Positions 24,963 to 34,577 of a DNA stretch of 64,000 nt are shown here, piece by piece. A program made the position numbers and the translations under genes. The stretch is from Calliopum simillimum. Taxonomy: Eukaryota > Arthropoda > Insecta > Diptera > Lauxaniidae. Position 1 is the stretch's first letter. Each line of letters begins with the position of its first letter. The stretch covers positions 109,816,897 through 109,880,896 of the forward strand of contig OX638370.1 in the NCBI GenBank assembly GCA_951812925.1, read 5' to 3'. The notes beneath the pieces are model-generated. The model ran no database searches, had not been told where the DNA came from, and worked only from the letters and a program-made list of their open reading frames with translations.

Positions 24963-26215
24963 TTAAGATTTCAAAAAGAACCCGCAATTATTTCGTTTTT
25001 TATAAGATTTTTGTATCTTGCTCTTCACACCTTTTAATTCCTTTCCTTTGCGTGAAGTTTTAACAGCGCTTTTAAGCTCATGCGAATTTTTTGGCGCGTG
25101 ACCTATATAGTAAATTAAGAAAGATTTCATTATTAAAATTATGACTTTGAATTGTTTCAATTAATTTTACCGTTTATTTAAGGAATTTCTACTCAATGGT
25201 ATGCAAGCGTATGGATCTACTTTGCCTTTCTTTCTGAGTATTCACCACCTGTATATGCTGATTTGCCCGATTTAGCTGTATAACCAGATTTCCTTGAAAC
25301 TGCATCACTAGCGCCAACAGGTCGATGTATGCCCTTGCCACCGGCAGTATAACGCGAGGTAAGAGTTTTACCAGAGCGCATGCTAGCAGCATCGTTAGCT
25401 TTACGTTTACGATTTGAGGCGTTGAGTTTCACTTCATCTTTAATTGTTGAGAAATTAAATTTTGCATTTGCGTTATTTGTATTTAATATACTAATTATCG
25501 TTACTAGAATCCTCTTTCATGCCACGTTTGAATACTGGTATTGTTTCCATAGTATCGTCACCATCATTATCATCGCTACTGCTAACTCCACCATCGCTGA
25601 TTTGTATCCTTATTTTTCGATTTTTCAGTTGCATTTGGCCAAATAAATCAGGATGATTTGCTGGTAATAAAATATTTGGAAAGTTATTATTTTAACTAAA
25701 TTTCAAATGAGTATTTTCATACTAACGCACTTCAAACATTGCCAATCGATTTTATATCTGCCAAATCTACAACATCCTCCGGATCCTCGCGTATATAAGT
25801 GCTACGATCTTTCTTAGATTTCGTTTTAGATTTATCCGCTGCAGCGTCATCATGCCTGCCATCAGAATCAGAGTCATCAAATACATCATCAATACTAATG
25901 AAAAAAAAAATTTTTTTAAAACCAATCAAACTCAATCAAAACAAAACCGTGTTTATATACATACGTCACACTCTTCCATTCCAAGCCACTCTTATCCTTT
26001 TCTTCGTATAATTTTTTGTGTACCACGTTACATTTGCTTGCGTATTTTATTAAGGCGACGATGTGTTCCTTCATCATCACCGGGTATAAATTTAATGAGC
26101 TCCTCAGCAGTAAAACGTTTACAAAGTTTTTTCAGCAAATAACCAATTTGTATGCAACAATAAAGTTTGGTATCTATCGCCATAGCTGACAGGGATTTCA
26201 TTGGCATACGAAGAA
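24963..26215 (-). pseudogene. Rrp12-like 3' gene fragment (truncated, disabled, introns kept)
   Basis: Five minus-strand exon-like blocks match the C-terminal end of the ribosome-assembly factor Rrp12: about 25965-26215, 25731-25894, 25493-25660, 25171-25437 and 24963-25102. Readable segments are KKLCKRFTAEELIKFIPGDD, IDDVFDDSDSDG, YIREDPEDVVDLADIKSIGN, NHPDLFGQMQLKNRKIRI, TSRYTAGGKGIHRPVGASDA and a basic tail ending FFLKS. Splice-like boundaries and short introns remain, so this is a DNA-level copy rather than a retrocopy. Defects are a +1 frameshift near 26035, a stop right after SIGNV (about 25730) and absence of all upstream exons beyond 26215, where an in-frame stop and no acceptor are seen. 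Confidence 0.75.
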
Positions 26216-26816
26216 GCGAATGCGTTCAATTAAATTAAAATATAAATAAAATCCAATTTTTTAAAGCCGACGAGCGAGTAGTAGCAAAAAATAAATAAAT
26301 TAAAACCACACAGAAATTTCAACATCACATAAATGTCAACTTACAATAGATAACAAAGGCGAAGTCACAATAGGAAATAACCTATAATACAACGAAGTCA
26401 AACGGCAACAATATTTAGCCGCGGAACTTACCACTTTAATTTAACGTGCATTAGCTTAGCGCTTTTTGTTGTTGCTTTCCCATACATTTATCGTAAAGTG
26501 CTAAAGAAAGTCCAGATAGATGCCCAAAAAACTCACCTTTTGAAGCTCAAATACCCATTTACATTGTGGCGTCATACTTTCTGTCAAAAAACTTAGTATA
26601 TCTCAAAAACCATTCAAGATACATACAGCAATTTTGGATTCGGATTCAGAAATGACAAATGCATCGAAAATGGCTATTTGTTCAATTACTCATTTTTCAA
26701 CTTTCCTTAGGAGGTCTGTGAAAATTATCTACTAACCCATTTTGCCAAAAAAATAAAAAGTCCCAAGGTTTCGATTTTAAAAAGCATGTAATTTTACTCA
26801 GGAGACATAAGACTTA
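26216..26816. other. Spacer, no gene seen
   Basis: AT-rich DNA. A stretch at about 26460-26500 (TTTGTTGTTGCTTTCCCATA) has a close relative at 35420-35450, suggesting a short dispersed repeat. Confidence 0.4.
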
Positions 26817-27437
26817 GGGCTAATTTCACAGTGTGAGCTTAAGCGTAGTTTAACTGTTGAGTGTAGTTTAAGTAAGAATTTAATTTTCACAGTCATTTGA
26901 ATTTAAGGGCCGCTTAAGCGCCAGTCATTCGACACTCAAAATAGTTAGGGCGGTTTATGTCACCATTGACGTTGTCATAAATAAAAATTCAAAATAAATA
27001 AACAAAAAAATTAATTCAAAAATATATTTGAAAGACAAAAGTTTCGTATTTTTGAATTTTTTGAAATTTTTTGTATTTTAGCTGAATATTGTTTTGAAAC
27101 TTACAAATATAAAAAATACCTCATATGCCAAAGCAACAATGCAAAACATTTTTCCTATTTCAGGAACTAACTTTTCTGCAAGCCCACGTTGTAAATAGTG
27201 CTTAGACGTTTGGAAAAATTCAATGTGTTTTTGTTGCTATAGGTTCAATAGCCTAAAGCCTTGTTACTGAATTTCTCGTCTTCTTCTAACATATCTTGAC
27301 ACAATCTGAAGCAATTTTCGTCCTTAAGCTTTTACATTGATGTAGAAAGACTTGATCCTTGAGCCAAACTTGTAGCTGGAACTTCACATAAACATTTTTG
27401 TGCTTGCACATGAAATTCTGAACTGCTTGAACTTAGA

Positions 27438-27504
27438 ATCTCAACATCAACGGAAATAAAGACTCCCCTGATGAAACGAGGAACTTCTCGCGAAACGTTG
27501 AGAT
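27438..27504 (+). ncRNA. Hammerhead-ribozyme-like fold at LINE 5' edge (candidate)
   Basis: ATCTCAAC (27438-27445) pairs perfectly with GTTGAGAT (27497-27504). Between them are the hammerhead core strings CTGATGA (27468-27474) and GAAAC (27492-27496), a stem II of CGAG/CTCG (27477-27480 with 27487-27490), and a UC at the expected cleavage position (27447-27448). Weak points: stem I is only GGA/TCC and displaced, and two core-closing pairs would be A-C. It may be a decayed ribozyme or coincidence. Confidence 0.35.
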
Positions 27505-27880
27505 AATTTTAAATAGAAACTAGAAAATCTCAGAGAGCCAACTGATAAACATACGAATGCGCTTGCTACTTCGTTTTGTCTCGGCAAAAAACCTTGCAAA
27601 CGAAGCGCTATGCAAAAATAGTATAATATCGATGACTCACAATGGCAGGGCAATGCATATAAAGGGAAAAAACAAGGAAATTGGAATTTTTGCATGTGCT
27701 TACCCTGCGGGTAAGGGGTCAGAATATGCCCGAGGTAAGCATGCCTGTCGTAAAAGGCGACTAAAAGCGGGTGACCAGCCAGGGTGTGGAAGGGTGTAGC
27801 GTTGGACAGCGTTGCGCCTCGAAAGAAAAACCCACAATGCCCGTAACTGGCACTGACAAGGCGAGTCGATGCCGCCTTAA

Positions 27881-28357
27881 AATAAGCATCTTGTCGAAAT
27901 CCTGAAGCGTCTGATCCAGAGTGGGCGGCTCCCAGGTCAGCGTCTGTTCCAGATTGGACGGCTGGGATTGTCAAATGGTAATTGGAATGTAGTAAGCAAT
28001 CAAAGGAAATCGAAAAAACTACCTATTGCTGTTGTTGGTCGTAAAGAAAGTAGTGATCTCGATGTAGTGGTGAGAATGAAATTCGTGCATTTATCATATT
28101 TTAAACCGAATGTTACAGTAGATCAAATAATTGATTATGTGAATAAGTATTCTAACATTGATAAGTCTCATTTTGTATGCTATAAGCTGGTTAAGAGTGA
28201 TGTTAATGTCGATGATTTGAAGAGTATAAGTTTTAAACTTGGTGTTTCGGAAAAATTTTATAACGATATTCTAAGTCCTTCTCTTTGGCAAGAAGATATT
28301 AAGGTTCGTCCGTTCAAAAATTTTCGGAATTTGGGGGCGAAAGCGACGAATCACTAG
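27881..28357 (+). CDS. LINE ORF1 fragment (C-terminal part)
   Basis: The frame is open from 27881 to the stop at 28355-28357, with no credible ATG at its start; the first recognisable LINE residues begin near 27968. RMKFVHLSYFKPNVTVDQII, HFVCYKLVKSDVN, ISFKLGVSEKFYNDILSPSL and IKVRPFKNF resemble the C-terminal domain of ORF1 proteins in CR1/Jockey-type LINEs. Upstream CCHC zinc knuckles, expected of a full ORF1, are absent. The last 55 bases overlap the open frame of ORF2 in the -1 frame. Probably not a functional protein by itself. Confidence 0.6.
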   Translation, partial: NKHLVEILKRLIQSGRLPGQRLFQIGRLGLSNGNWNVVSNQRKSKKLPIAVVGRKESSDLDVVVRMKFVHLSYFKPNVTVDQIIDYVNKYSNIDKSHFVCYKLVKSDVNVDDLKSISFKLGVSEKFYNDILSPSLWQEDIKVRPFKNFRNLGAKATNH

Positions 28358-28359
28358 TT

Positions 28360-31227
28360 TTGAGTGGAGCTAAATATGGTAAAAAATTTAGTTTATATTT
28401 TCATAATTTGTCTGGGATGAGGACAAAATCCAATTCTATTTTCAATTGGACTTCTCAATCGGATTATGATGTTATTGTTTTTGTTGAAACGTGGCTTAAT
28501 TCGGATTTTTCTGATGATGAATTTTTTGATCAAAATATTTATTTTGTTTATCGTAAAGATAGGGATACTTTCAATACTGGTCTCACGCGGGGTGGTGGTG
28601 TATTGATTGCAGTTAAACGTAACTTGTGTTCAGCAGTTTGTAATTTGAAGATTTGTGACACTCTGCTGGACCAACTGTGTGTTGTCATAAAGGACCCCAA
28701 GGGTGCTATTTATATATGTGCATCGTATATTCCCCCCAATAGCTCTGATGATTTATATGCTGCTCATGTTGACAATATTGTTAATTTAGCTGCATTTAGC
28801 AATGCGGATAATCATCTTTGCATATTGGGTGACTTCAATCTCAGTAAAATTGTTTGGACTTTTCTTGCCAATGAGTTGATCCCTTCAAATGTAAATCATT
28901 CTTTTGAGATTAATTTTATAGACAGTTTACTCAGCATAGATTTGATTCAATTAAATTCATTTTTTAATAAATTGAATAAATTGTTAGATCTCATTTTTGT
29001 ATCTAATAATTTTAAGGTTCAGGTATTTGAATGCTTATGTCCCGTTTCCCCATCGGACTTGCATCATATACCACTTGTTCTAGAGTTTGAGTTTTATGAG
29101 TTTTTACAATATTCACATTCTAGAAATGCATTTAATTTTAAATTATGCGATTTTGATAACTTGAATAACTTATTTGATAGTTTAAATTGGAGTGAGCTAT
29201 TTTTAAATAGAGATGTTGCACCGTGTTTTGAGATTTTTAAAGATAAAATTTTTGCTATATGCAGGAATAATATTCCAATTTTGCAACCTAGTGTGTACAA
29301 GTTACCTTGGTACACTAAAGGTCTAAAAAAGTTAAAAAATCTACGTAATAAATATATTAAGTTATATAATTCAACAAATGATAATCAGTATCGATTGAAA
29401 TATTGTCATTATATGAGGGAATTTAACTTTTTAAATAAATTTCTTTATAAACAATACATCTTGCGTTCAGAAAGAAATTTAAAACAAAATCCTAAGTCGT
29501 TTTGGAACTTTATTCAATCGAAGAGAGATGGTTCTTGCATTCCAACAGCCATGTCTTATAATGGTAGCTTTTCAGTTACAATTGAAGACACTGCCAATTT
29601 GTTTGCTAACTATTTTAAATCGAATTATGATACTGATAGACCTTGGTTTAATGAAGCAATTTTAAGTAATATTGACTCTTTTTTGGACTTGGGCTCTTTA
29701 GTGCTTTCCGAGACTGATATTTTTAATGCTTTAATTTCTATGAAAAGTTCTGTTAAAGTAGATATTGATGGTTTCTCATCTGTCTTACTTATTAAATGTG
29801 CTCATGCTTTATCTGGGCCTCTGTGTGATATTTTTAATAAATCACTCTCCAATGGCTTGTTTATTGATGCCTGGAAAATAGCTTCCATAACACCAGTTTT
29901 TAAAAATGGTAATAAAAATGATGTTTCTAACTACAGACCAATCTCGAAGCTCTCGAATATCTCTAAGTTATTCGAAAGTATTGTAAAGAATAAGTTATTC
30001 TTTTTAGTAAAGCGTCATATTTGTCCTGAGCAGCATGGCTTTGTAGCTGGTAGGTCAACGGTGACAAACTTGTCTCTTTTTTCAAAATATTGTATTTCCT
30101 CATTTGAACAAGGAAATCAAGTTGATGCAATTTATACGGATTTTTCTAAAGCCTTTGATAAGGTGTGTCATAATGCTTTAATTGCGAAATTGGCTAAAAT
30201 GGGTTGCCACTCTGCTTTTTTGGATTGGATTAAATCTTACCTTAAAAATAGAAATTGTTTTGTGGAAATTAATAATGTTAAATCTTATAAATTTGTGGCT
30301 TCATCAGGTGTACCGCAAGGTAGCATTCTTGGCCCTCTATTTTTCATTTTATTTATTGATGATGTAAGTAAATATATAGAAGTAGCTAAATTTTTACTTT
30401 ATGCTGATGACTTGAAGTTATTCAGTAAAGTATCTGGGGGTGGGTCTGCTGTCTTACAGAGTGATCTTAATAATGTGTTTTTATGGAGTAAACAGAATTA
30501 TTTACCATTGAATATTAATAAATGTTTTTCCTTGTCCTTCTCTAAGTGTAGAAATTGCTTGAGCTCTATCTATTTTCTGTCTGATGTACCTTTGCAGGTT
30601 GTTAATTCAATTCGTGATCTTGGTGTGATTTTTGACTCTAAGTTCACCTTTGTTGACCATTTGAATTATATAATTCCTAAAGGATATTCTTTACTGGCTT
30701 TTGTGCGCAGGAATAGCTCTGAATTTTCAGATCCCCATACCTTGTTGTGCCTTTATAGCGCGTTTGTTAGGTCAAGGTTGGAGTATGCTTCATTTATATG
30801 GAATCCTTCTTATAATTGTCATTCCTCTAGATTGGAACGAATTCAAAAATCATTCACTAGATTTGCACTTAGGTCTCTAAATTTCGAGGTATCTTTGCCT
30901 TCTTATAATGCAAGATGTATGCTTCTCGGTTTGCAATCCCTTGAATCAAGGAGAAAGATAAGTTCCATTGTCTATATTCATGACATTATTTCTGGTAAAA
31001 TTGACTGTACTCCATTATTACAATTAGTTGAATTCAATATTCCGTCAAGAACGTTGCGACATTTCAATTTGTTTTATACTCAACTGCATAGGACTCAATA
31101 CGCACTAAATGAACCTATTAATAGAGCTTTACTATTGTATAATGAACTATCTATTGTCAACAATTTAGATTTTGCTTTAACTAAACTTAATTTTAAGAAA
31201 TTGGTTGGCAGTTTATTTATAGTGTAA
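28360..31227 (+). CDS. LINE ORF2: endonuclease and reverse transcriptase, intact
   Basis: A 955-aa uninterrupted frame. The N-terminal apurinic endonuclease-like domain shows VIVFVETWLNS (Glu43), a GGG turn, CILGDFNLSK, LLDLIFVSNN and SDLHHIPL. The RT domain (about residues 465-730) shows NYRPISKLSNISKLFESIV, EQHGFVAGRST, YTDFSKAFD (catalytic Asp594), SGVPQGSILGPLFFILFIDD and YADD (681-684). There is no RNase H domain. The C-terminal part carries SRLEYASFIWNPSY, typical of these LINEs. The listed start is TTG, not ATG; the frame is open from 28303 and overlaps ORF1 by 55 nt, so translation may depend on frameshifting or reinitiation, or the start may have been lost. The intact catalytic residues point to a young copy. 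Confidence 0.9.
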   Translation: MSGAKYGKKFSLYFHNLSGMRTKSNSIFNWTSQSDYDVIVFVETWLNSDFSDDEFFDQNIYFVYRKDRDTFNTGLTRGGGVLIAVKRNLCSAVCNLKICDTLLDQLCVVIKDPKGAIYICASYIPPNSSDDLYAAHVDNIVNLAAFSNADNHLCILGDFNLSKIVWTFLANELIPSNVNHSFEINFIDSLLSIDLIQLNSFFNKLNKLLDLIFVSNNFKVQVFECLCPVSPSDLHHIPLVLEFEFYEFLQYSHSRNAFNFKLCDFDNLNNLFDSLNWSELFLNRDVAPCFEIFKDKIFAICRNNIPILQPSVYKLPWYTKGLKKLKNLRNKYIKLYNSTNDNQYRLKYCHYMREFNFLNKFLYKQYILRSERNLKQNPKSFWNFIQSKRDGSCIPTAMSYNGSFSVTIEDTANLFANYFKSNYDTDRPWFNEAILSNIDSFLDLGSLVLSETDIFNALISMKSSVKVDIDGFSSVLLIKCAHALSGPLCDIFNKSLSNGLFIDAWKIASITPVFKNGNKNDVSNYRPISKLSNISKLFESIVKNKLFFLVKRHICPEQHGFVAGRSTVTNLSLFSKYCISSFEQGNQVDAIYTDFSKAFDKVCHNALIAKLAKMGCHSAFLDWIKSYLKNRNCFVEINNVKSYKFVASSGVPQGSILGPLFFILFIDDVSKYIEVAKFLLYADDLKLFSKVSGGGSAVLQSDLNNVFLWSKQNYLPLNINKCFSLSFSKCRNCLSSIYFLSDVPLQVVNSIRDLGVIFDSKFTFVDHLNYIIPKGYSLLAFVRRNSSEFSDPHTLLCLYSAFVRSRLEYASFIWNPSYNCHSSRLERIQKSFTRFALRSLNFEVSLPSYNARCMLLGLQSLESRRKISSIVYIHDIISGKIDCTPLLQLVEFNIPSRTLRHFNLFYTQLHRTQYALNEPINRALLLYNELSIVNNLDFALTKLNFKKLVGSLFIV

Positions 31228-31449
31228 TTTATATTTTAATTTTATTTTCTCTTAAATATATATAACTGTTATTTATTATTTATTATTTTTGCTAGTCTGT
31301 AAGGAACTTGTATATCCAAAGACTGAATAAACGAAATGAAAATGAAATGAAATGAATTTGGCCACTATATTTGCAGCGCTTGCCGGATCCAGCTTTAAGC
31401 TTATAACTTACTGCGTGGGGCGTTGCCGAGAAGATTATACTAATGAAGC

Positions 31450-32607
31450 ATGGATCGGAAAACGATGGGAAATAACTCTCCAAGTGGTACCCACCAGAGT
31501 GTGGTTAATCCACCTGCTTCGGCAGCATGCACATCGGATTTGGAGGTGCAAGAAACATGCATAGTTAGGAATGATTCTCCTATAACTGGAACCAATATGG
31601 TTTCTCAAAATTTTAAAATCCTTTCGATGAAAACTCGAACACGCATCGGCTCTTGGAATGTCCGAACTCTAAATGAACCAGGCAAAATACACCAAGCCGT
31701 TAGAGAACTCCACAAATTCAACCTTGAGATATTGGGATTAAGCGAGTGTAGATGGAACGGTGCCGGCGAATATGTACTTCCTGACGGCGAAAAATTTCTA
31801 TACTCCGGTAGATCGCAAGATGACATCCACAGGGATGGAGTTGGATTTTTGCTAAGTAAAACTGCAGTAAAGGCAGTAATGGAATGGAAACCTGTAAACG
31901 AAAGACTCATTTGGTGCAGATTTCGAACCCCCGCAAGAAATATTACCATCTTCCAAGCATACGCGCCCACAGAGTTGGCAGAGAGAGAAACCAAAGATGA
32001 ATTCTACAGCCAGCTCGCTGCAGCAATAAACAGTGCTCACAAGAACGACATCATAATGGTTATGGGCGATTTGAATGCCAAAGTAGGCTCAGAAAACCTT
32101 AACCTAGAGCACGTGATTGGAAGACATGGCTTGGGTGCGAGAAACGACAATGGAGAGCTTCTCATTGACGCCTGCAATACAGCCGGTCTTGTCGTTGGAG
32201 GTACGCTATTCCCACACAAAAAATGCCATAAAGCTACTTGGGTGTCTCCAAACAACACCACTGAAAACCAAATCGACCACTTCTGCATTAGCAGAAAATG
32301 GAGAGGGAGTCTTCTGGACGTACGAGTAAAGAGGGCCGCTGACATAGGCTCCGACCACCATCTTCTCGTCGCGGTCATTCGACTAAAACTTGCCGCTAAT
32401 AAACGTCCCAGCGAACAATCTGTAGCAAAAAAATTCGACGTGCTTAAGCTTAAGAACGATGAGGTACGCAGATCTTTCGTAGAAGAACTTAAAACAGTTC
32501 CGTTCGATTGTGGTGGAAGTATTGAAACATCATGGAGGGCCGCTAAGGCTGCGTTCTTAAACTCCAGTGAAAAAATACTTGGGTTTCGAACAAGAAGCAC
32601 TGGATGA
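31450..32607 (+). CDS. RTE endonuclease portion
   Basis: A 385-aa frame with an apurinic endonuclease domain: GSWNVRTLNEPGK, ILGLSECRWNG (catalytic Glu), MVMGDLNAKVG, ENQIDHFCI and GSDHHLLVAV, so all expected catalytic motifs are present. The frame runs out just before the polymerase part because of a one-base shift near 32590; after the shift the text continues KKHWMSEETW in the next frame. The stop TGA (32605-32607) overlaps the next ATG as ATGA. Typical RTE elements carry one continuous ORF, so an indel is likelier than a natural two-ORF design. Confidence 0.85.
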   Translation: MDRKTMGNNSPSGTHQSVVNPPASAACTSDLEVQETCIVRNDSPITGTNMVSQNFKILSMKTRTRIGSWNVRTLNEPGKIHQAVRELHKFNLEILGLSECRWNGAGEYVLPDGEKFLYSGRSQDDIHRDGVGFLLSKTAVKAVMEWKPVNERLIWCRFRTPARNITIFQAYAPTELAERETKDEFYSQLAAAINSAHKNDIIMVMGDLNAKVGSENLNLEHVIGRHGLGARNDNGELLIDACNTAGLVVGGTLFPHKKCHKATWVSPNNTTENQIDHFCISRKWRGSLLDVRVKRAADIGSDHHLLVAVIRLKLAANKRPSEQSVAKKFDVLKLKNDEVRRSFVEELKTVPFDCGGSIETSWRAAKAAFLNSSEKILGFRTRSTG

Positions 32608-34547
32608 GCGAGGAAACGTGGGGTCTTGTCGAAAAAAGAAGAAGCGCGAAAAAACTGAGAGACGACGCTAAAACTAGAGCGCAAAAGAACGTCGCCGAAA
32701 AGGTCTTTAACTCTCTCAATAAAGAAGTCAGGCGATCGTGCAGACAAGACAAAAGAAGAATGTATAACGACCTCGCGAGCGAAGCCGAAAGCGCTGCAAA
32801 TGCTCAAAATCTCAGGCAGCTTTACGATATCACCCGCAGATTATCAGGCAGAAAACTCCAACAGAGCCGCCCTATCAAAGACAAAAACGGAAATCTCTTA
32901 ACATCTGCAGACGACCAACTAAACAGATGGAAAGAGTATTTTTGCGATATACTAAATCCCATGTCTACCACATCCCTGCAACCAGAATCACCAACTACAA
33001 CTGCCGCAATGACTCGCAGTAGTAGTCGAATACAAACACCGCCGCCTACAATTGATGAAATTGTGAAAGCTATCCAAAGCATGAAAAACAACAAGGCCGC
33101 CGGTATAGATCAAATAACAGCTGAACTGCTAAAGGCATGCCCCGTAACATCAGCTAAAATTCTCCATCCTCTGCTCAACAAAATCTGGAGTGAAGAGCGT
33201 TTGCCAGAAGATTGGCTACATGGCATGTTAGTCAAATTACCGAAAAAAGGTGACCTAAGCGAGTGCCGAAACTATAGAGGCATCACCTTGCTCTCAGTTC
33301 CATCAAAAGTACTGACGAAAGTGCTTCTGAGCAGGGTAAGCGAAAAACTTGATTCAGCCATTCGAAAGCAGCAAGCAGGATTCCGGCGAAACAGATCATG
33401 CGTGGATCAAATCAACACGCTCAGAATAATTGTCGAACAATCATGCGAGTGGCGTGCTGCACTTCAACTTGTCTTCGTTGACTATAGCACTGCCTTTGAC
33501 AGTGTCTCCCGAGAAAACATCTGGGCGTCACTGCAACGAAGAGGTATTGCCGCAAAGGCCATAAACTTAGTACGCGCACAATATGAAGGCTTTAAATGCA
33601 GTGTGTTACACAACGGGTTGTTGTCACCGACATTCACCACTAATTCAGGCGTACGGCAGGGGTGTTTACTATCACCATCACTCTTCCTTATCGTTCTTGA
33701 TGATATCCTAGATAAAGCTCTTAATAAGGCCAAAAGGGGTATTCAATGGAACTTTACCGAACATCTGGAAGATCTCGACTACGCTGACGACATCTGCCTC
33801 TTATCGTCCAAACATTCAGATATGCAAAGCAAAATTGAAGACCTTGTGTTGGAATCACAAAAGGCCGGCCTAAAAATCAACGTATCCAAGACCAAAAGCA
33901 TGAAGCTAAACGCAAGCAATGACATCACGTTTAAAGCTGGCAGTGATGACATCGGAAACGTCGATAGCTTCACGTATCTAGGCAGCATTATCTCCATGGA
34001 TGGTGGAGCAAAAGAGGATATCAACTCAAGAATAGCAAAAGCAAAAGGCGCGTTTGCTCAACTGAACAAAATATGGTCTTCATCCGTTATATCCACCAAA
34101 ACGAGAGTGCGCATTTTTGATTCGAATGTGAAATCGGTTTTGTTATATGGGTGCGAAACATGGCTTGTTACTGAACAACTAACAAACAAGCTGCAAGTAT
34201 TCGTCAACAAATGTTTAAGGCGTATACTAAAGGTTTGGTGGCCTCGCACTATATCAAATGCCGAGCTACATCAAAAATGCAAACAGAAGGCTATAGCAAA
34301 CGAGATCAAGCTGCGCAAATGGGGATGGATTGGTCACACTCTCCGGAAACCACACAGCGAAGTTTGTCGCCAGGCCCTTGAGTGGAATCCACAAGGCAGT
34401 AGAGGACGTGGTAGACCCAAAACCAACTGGAAAAGGTCGTTGGAAAAGGAAATCCAAGAATCGGGAAAATCGTGGCAAGAGATCAAAGTCATCGCAAGGG
34501 ATCGTGACAAATGGAGAGATTTCATATTGGCCCTATGCTCCTCCTAG
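32604..34547 (+). CDS. RTE reverse transcriptase portion
   Basis: A 647-aa frame with a complete RT: NNKAAGIDQITAELLKA, CRNYRGITLLSVPSKVLTKV, QQAGFRRNRSCVDQINTLRI, FVDYSTAFDSV (catalytic Asp), SGVRQGCLLSPSLFLIVLDD and LDYADDICLLSS. The C-terminal region has WGWIGHTLRKP and RGRGRPKTNWKRS, typical of RTE and related elements. It continues the endonuclease frame at 31450-32607 after a one-base shift. No stop interrupts it. It ends about 30 bp before the short-repeat tail. Confidence 0.88.
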   Translation: MSEETWGLVEKRRSAKKLRDDAKTRAQKNVAEKVFNSLNKEVRRSCRQDKRRMYNDLASEAESAANAQNLRQLYDITRRLSGRKLQQSRPIKDKNGNLLTSADDQLNRWKEYFCDILNPMSTTSLQPESPTTTAAMTRSSSRIQTPPPTIDEIVKAIQSMKNNKAAGIDQITAELLKACPVTSAKILHPLLNKIWSEERLPEDWLHGMLVKLPKKGDLSECRNYRGITLLSVPSKVLTKVLLSRVSEKLDSAIRKQQAGFRRNRSCVDQINTLRIIVEQSCEWRAALQLVFVDYSTAFDSVSRENIWASLQRRGIAAKAINLVRAQYEGFKCSVLHNGLLSPTFTTNSGVRQGCLLSPSLFLIVLDDILDKALNKAKRGIQWNFTEHLEDLDYADDICLLSSKHSDMQSKIEDLVLESQKAGLKINVSKTKSMKLNASNDITFKAGSDDIGNVDSFTYLGSIISMDGGAKEDINSRIAKAKGAFAQLNKIWSSSVISTKTRVRIFDSNVKSVLLYGCETWLVTEQLTNKLQVFVNKCLRRILKVWWPRTISNAELHQKCKQKAIANEIKLRKWGWIGHTLRKPHSEVCRQALEWNPQGSRGRGRPKTNWKRSLEKEIQESGKSWQEIKVIARDRDKWRDFILALCSS

Positions 34548-34577
34548 GAGTTAAAGGAGAATACATACATACATACA

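Larger units (their letters stand above)
27437..31356 (+). mobile_element. Non-LTR retrotransposon (Jockey/CR1 supergroup) with intact ORF2
   Basis: The element comprises a GC-richer 5' region (about 27437-27880), the C-terminal part of ORF1, an intact ORF2 and a 3' end whose tail is repeated ATGAA units (about 31332-31356) rather than poly(A). The 5' leader joins directly to the middle of ORF1, so the copy has lost most of ORF1 by internal deletion or is a chimera. The tail type and protein style suggest the CR1/L2-like branch, but the exact clade is not settled. A second LINE follows immediately. Confidence 0.85.
31353..34577 (+). mobile_element. RTE-type non-LTR retrotransposon, nearly full length
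   Basis: The element begins right after the ATGAA tail of the preceding LINE and ends in (ATAC)n-like repeats at about 34560-34577, a short-repeat tail typical of RTE elements. It encodes an endonuclease and an RT in two overlapping frames that would be a single ORF in an intact RTE. A relic of the same family lies at 53190-53345. Confidence 0.85.

Noticed and set aside
27447..27974. 175-codon minus-strand frame
   Set aside because: It is antisense to the LINE 5' region, with no family resemblance; a consequence of the local GC-richer composition.
32037..32807. 256-codon minus-strand frame
   Set aside because: Antisense shadow of the RTE endonuclease and RT frames.
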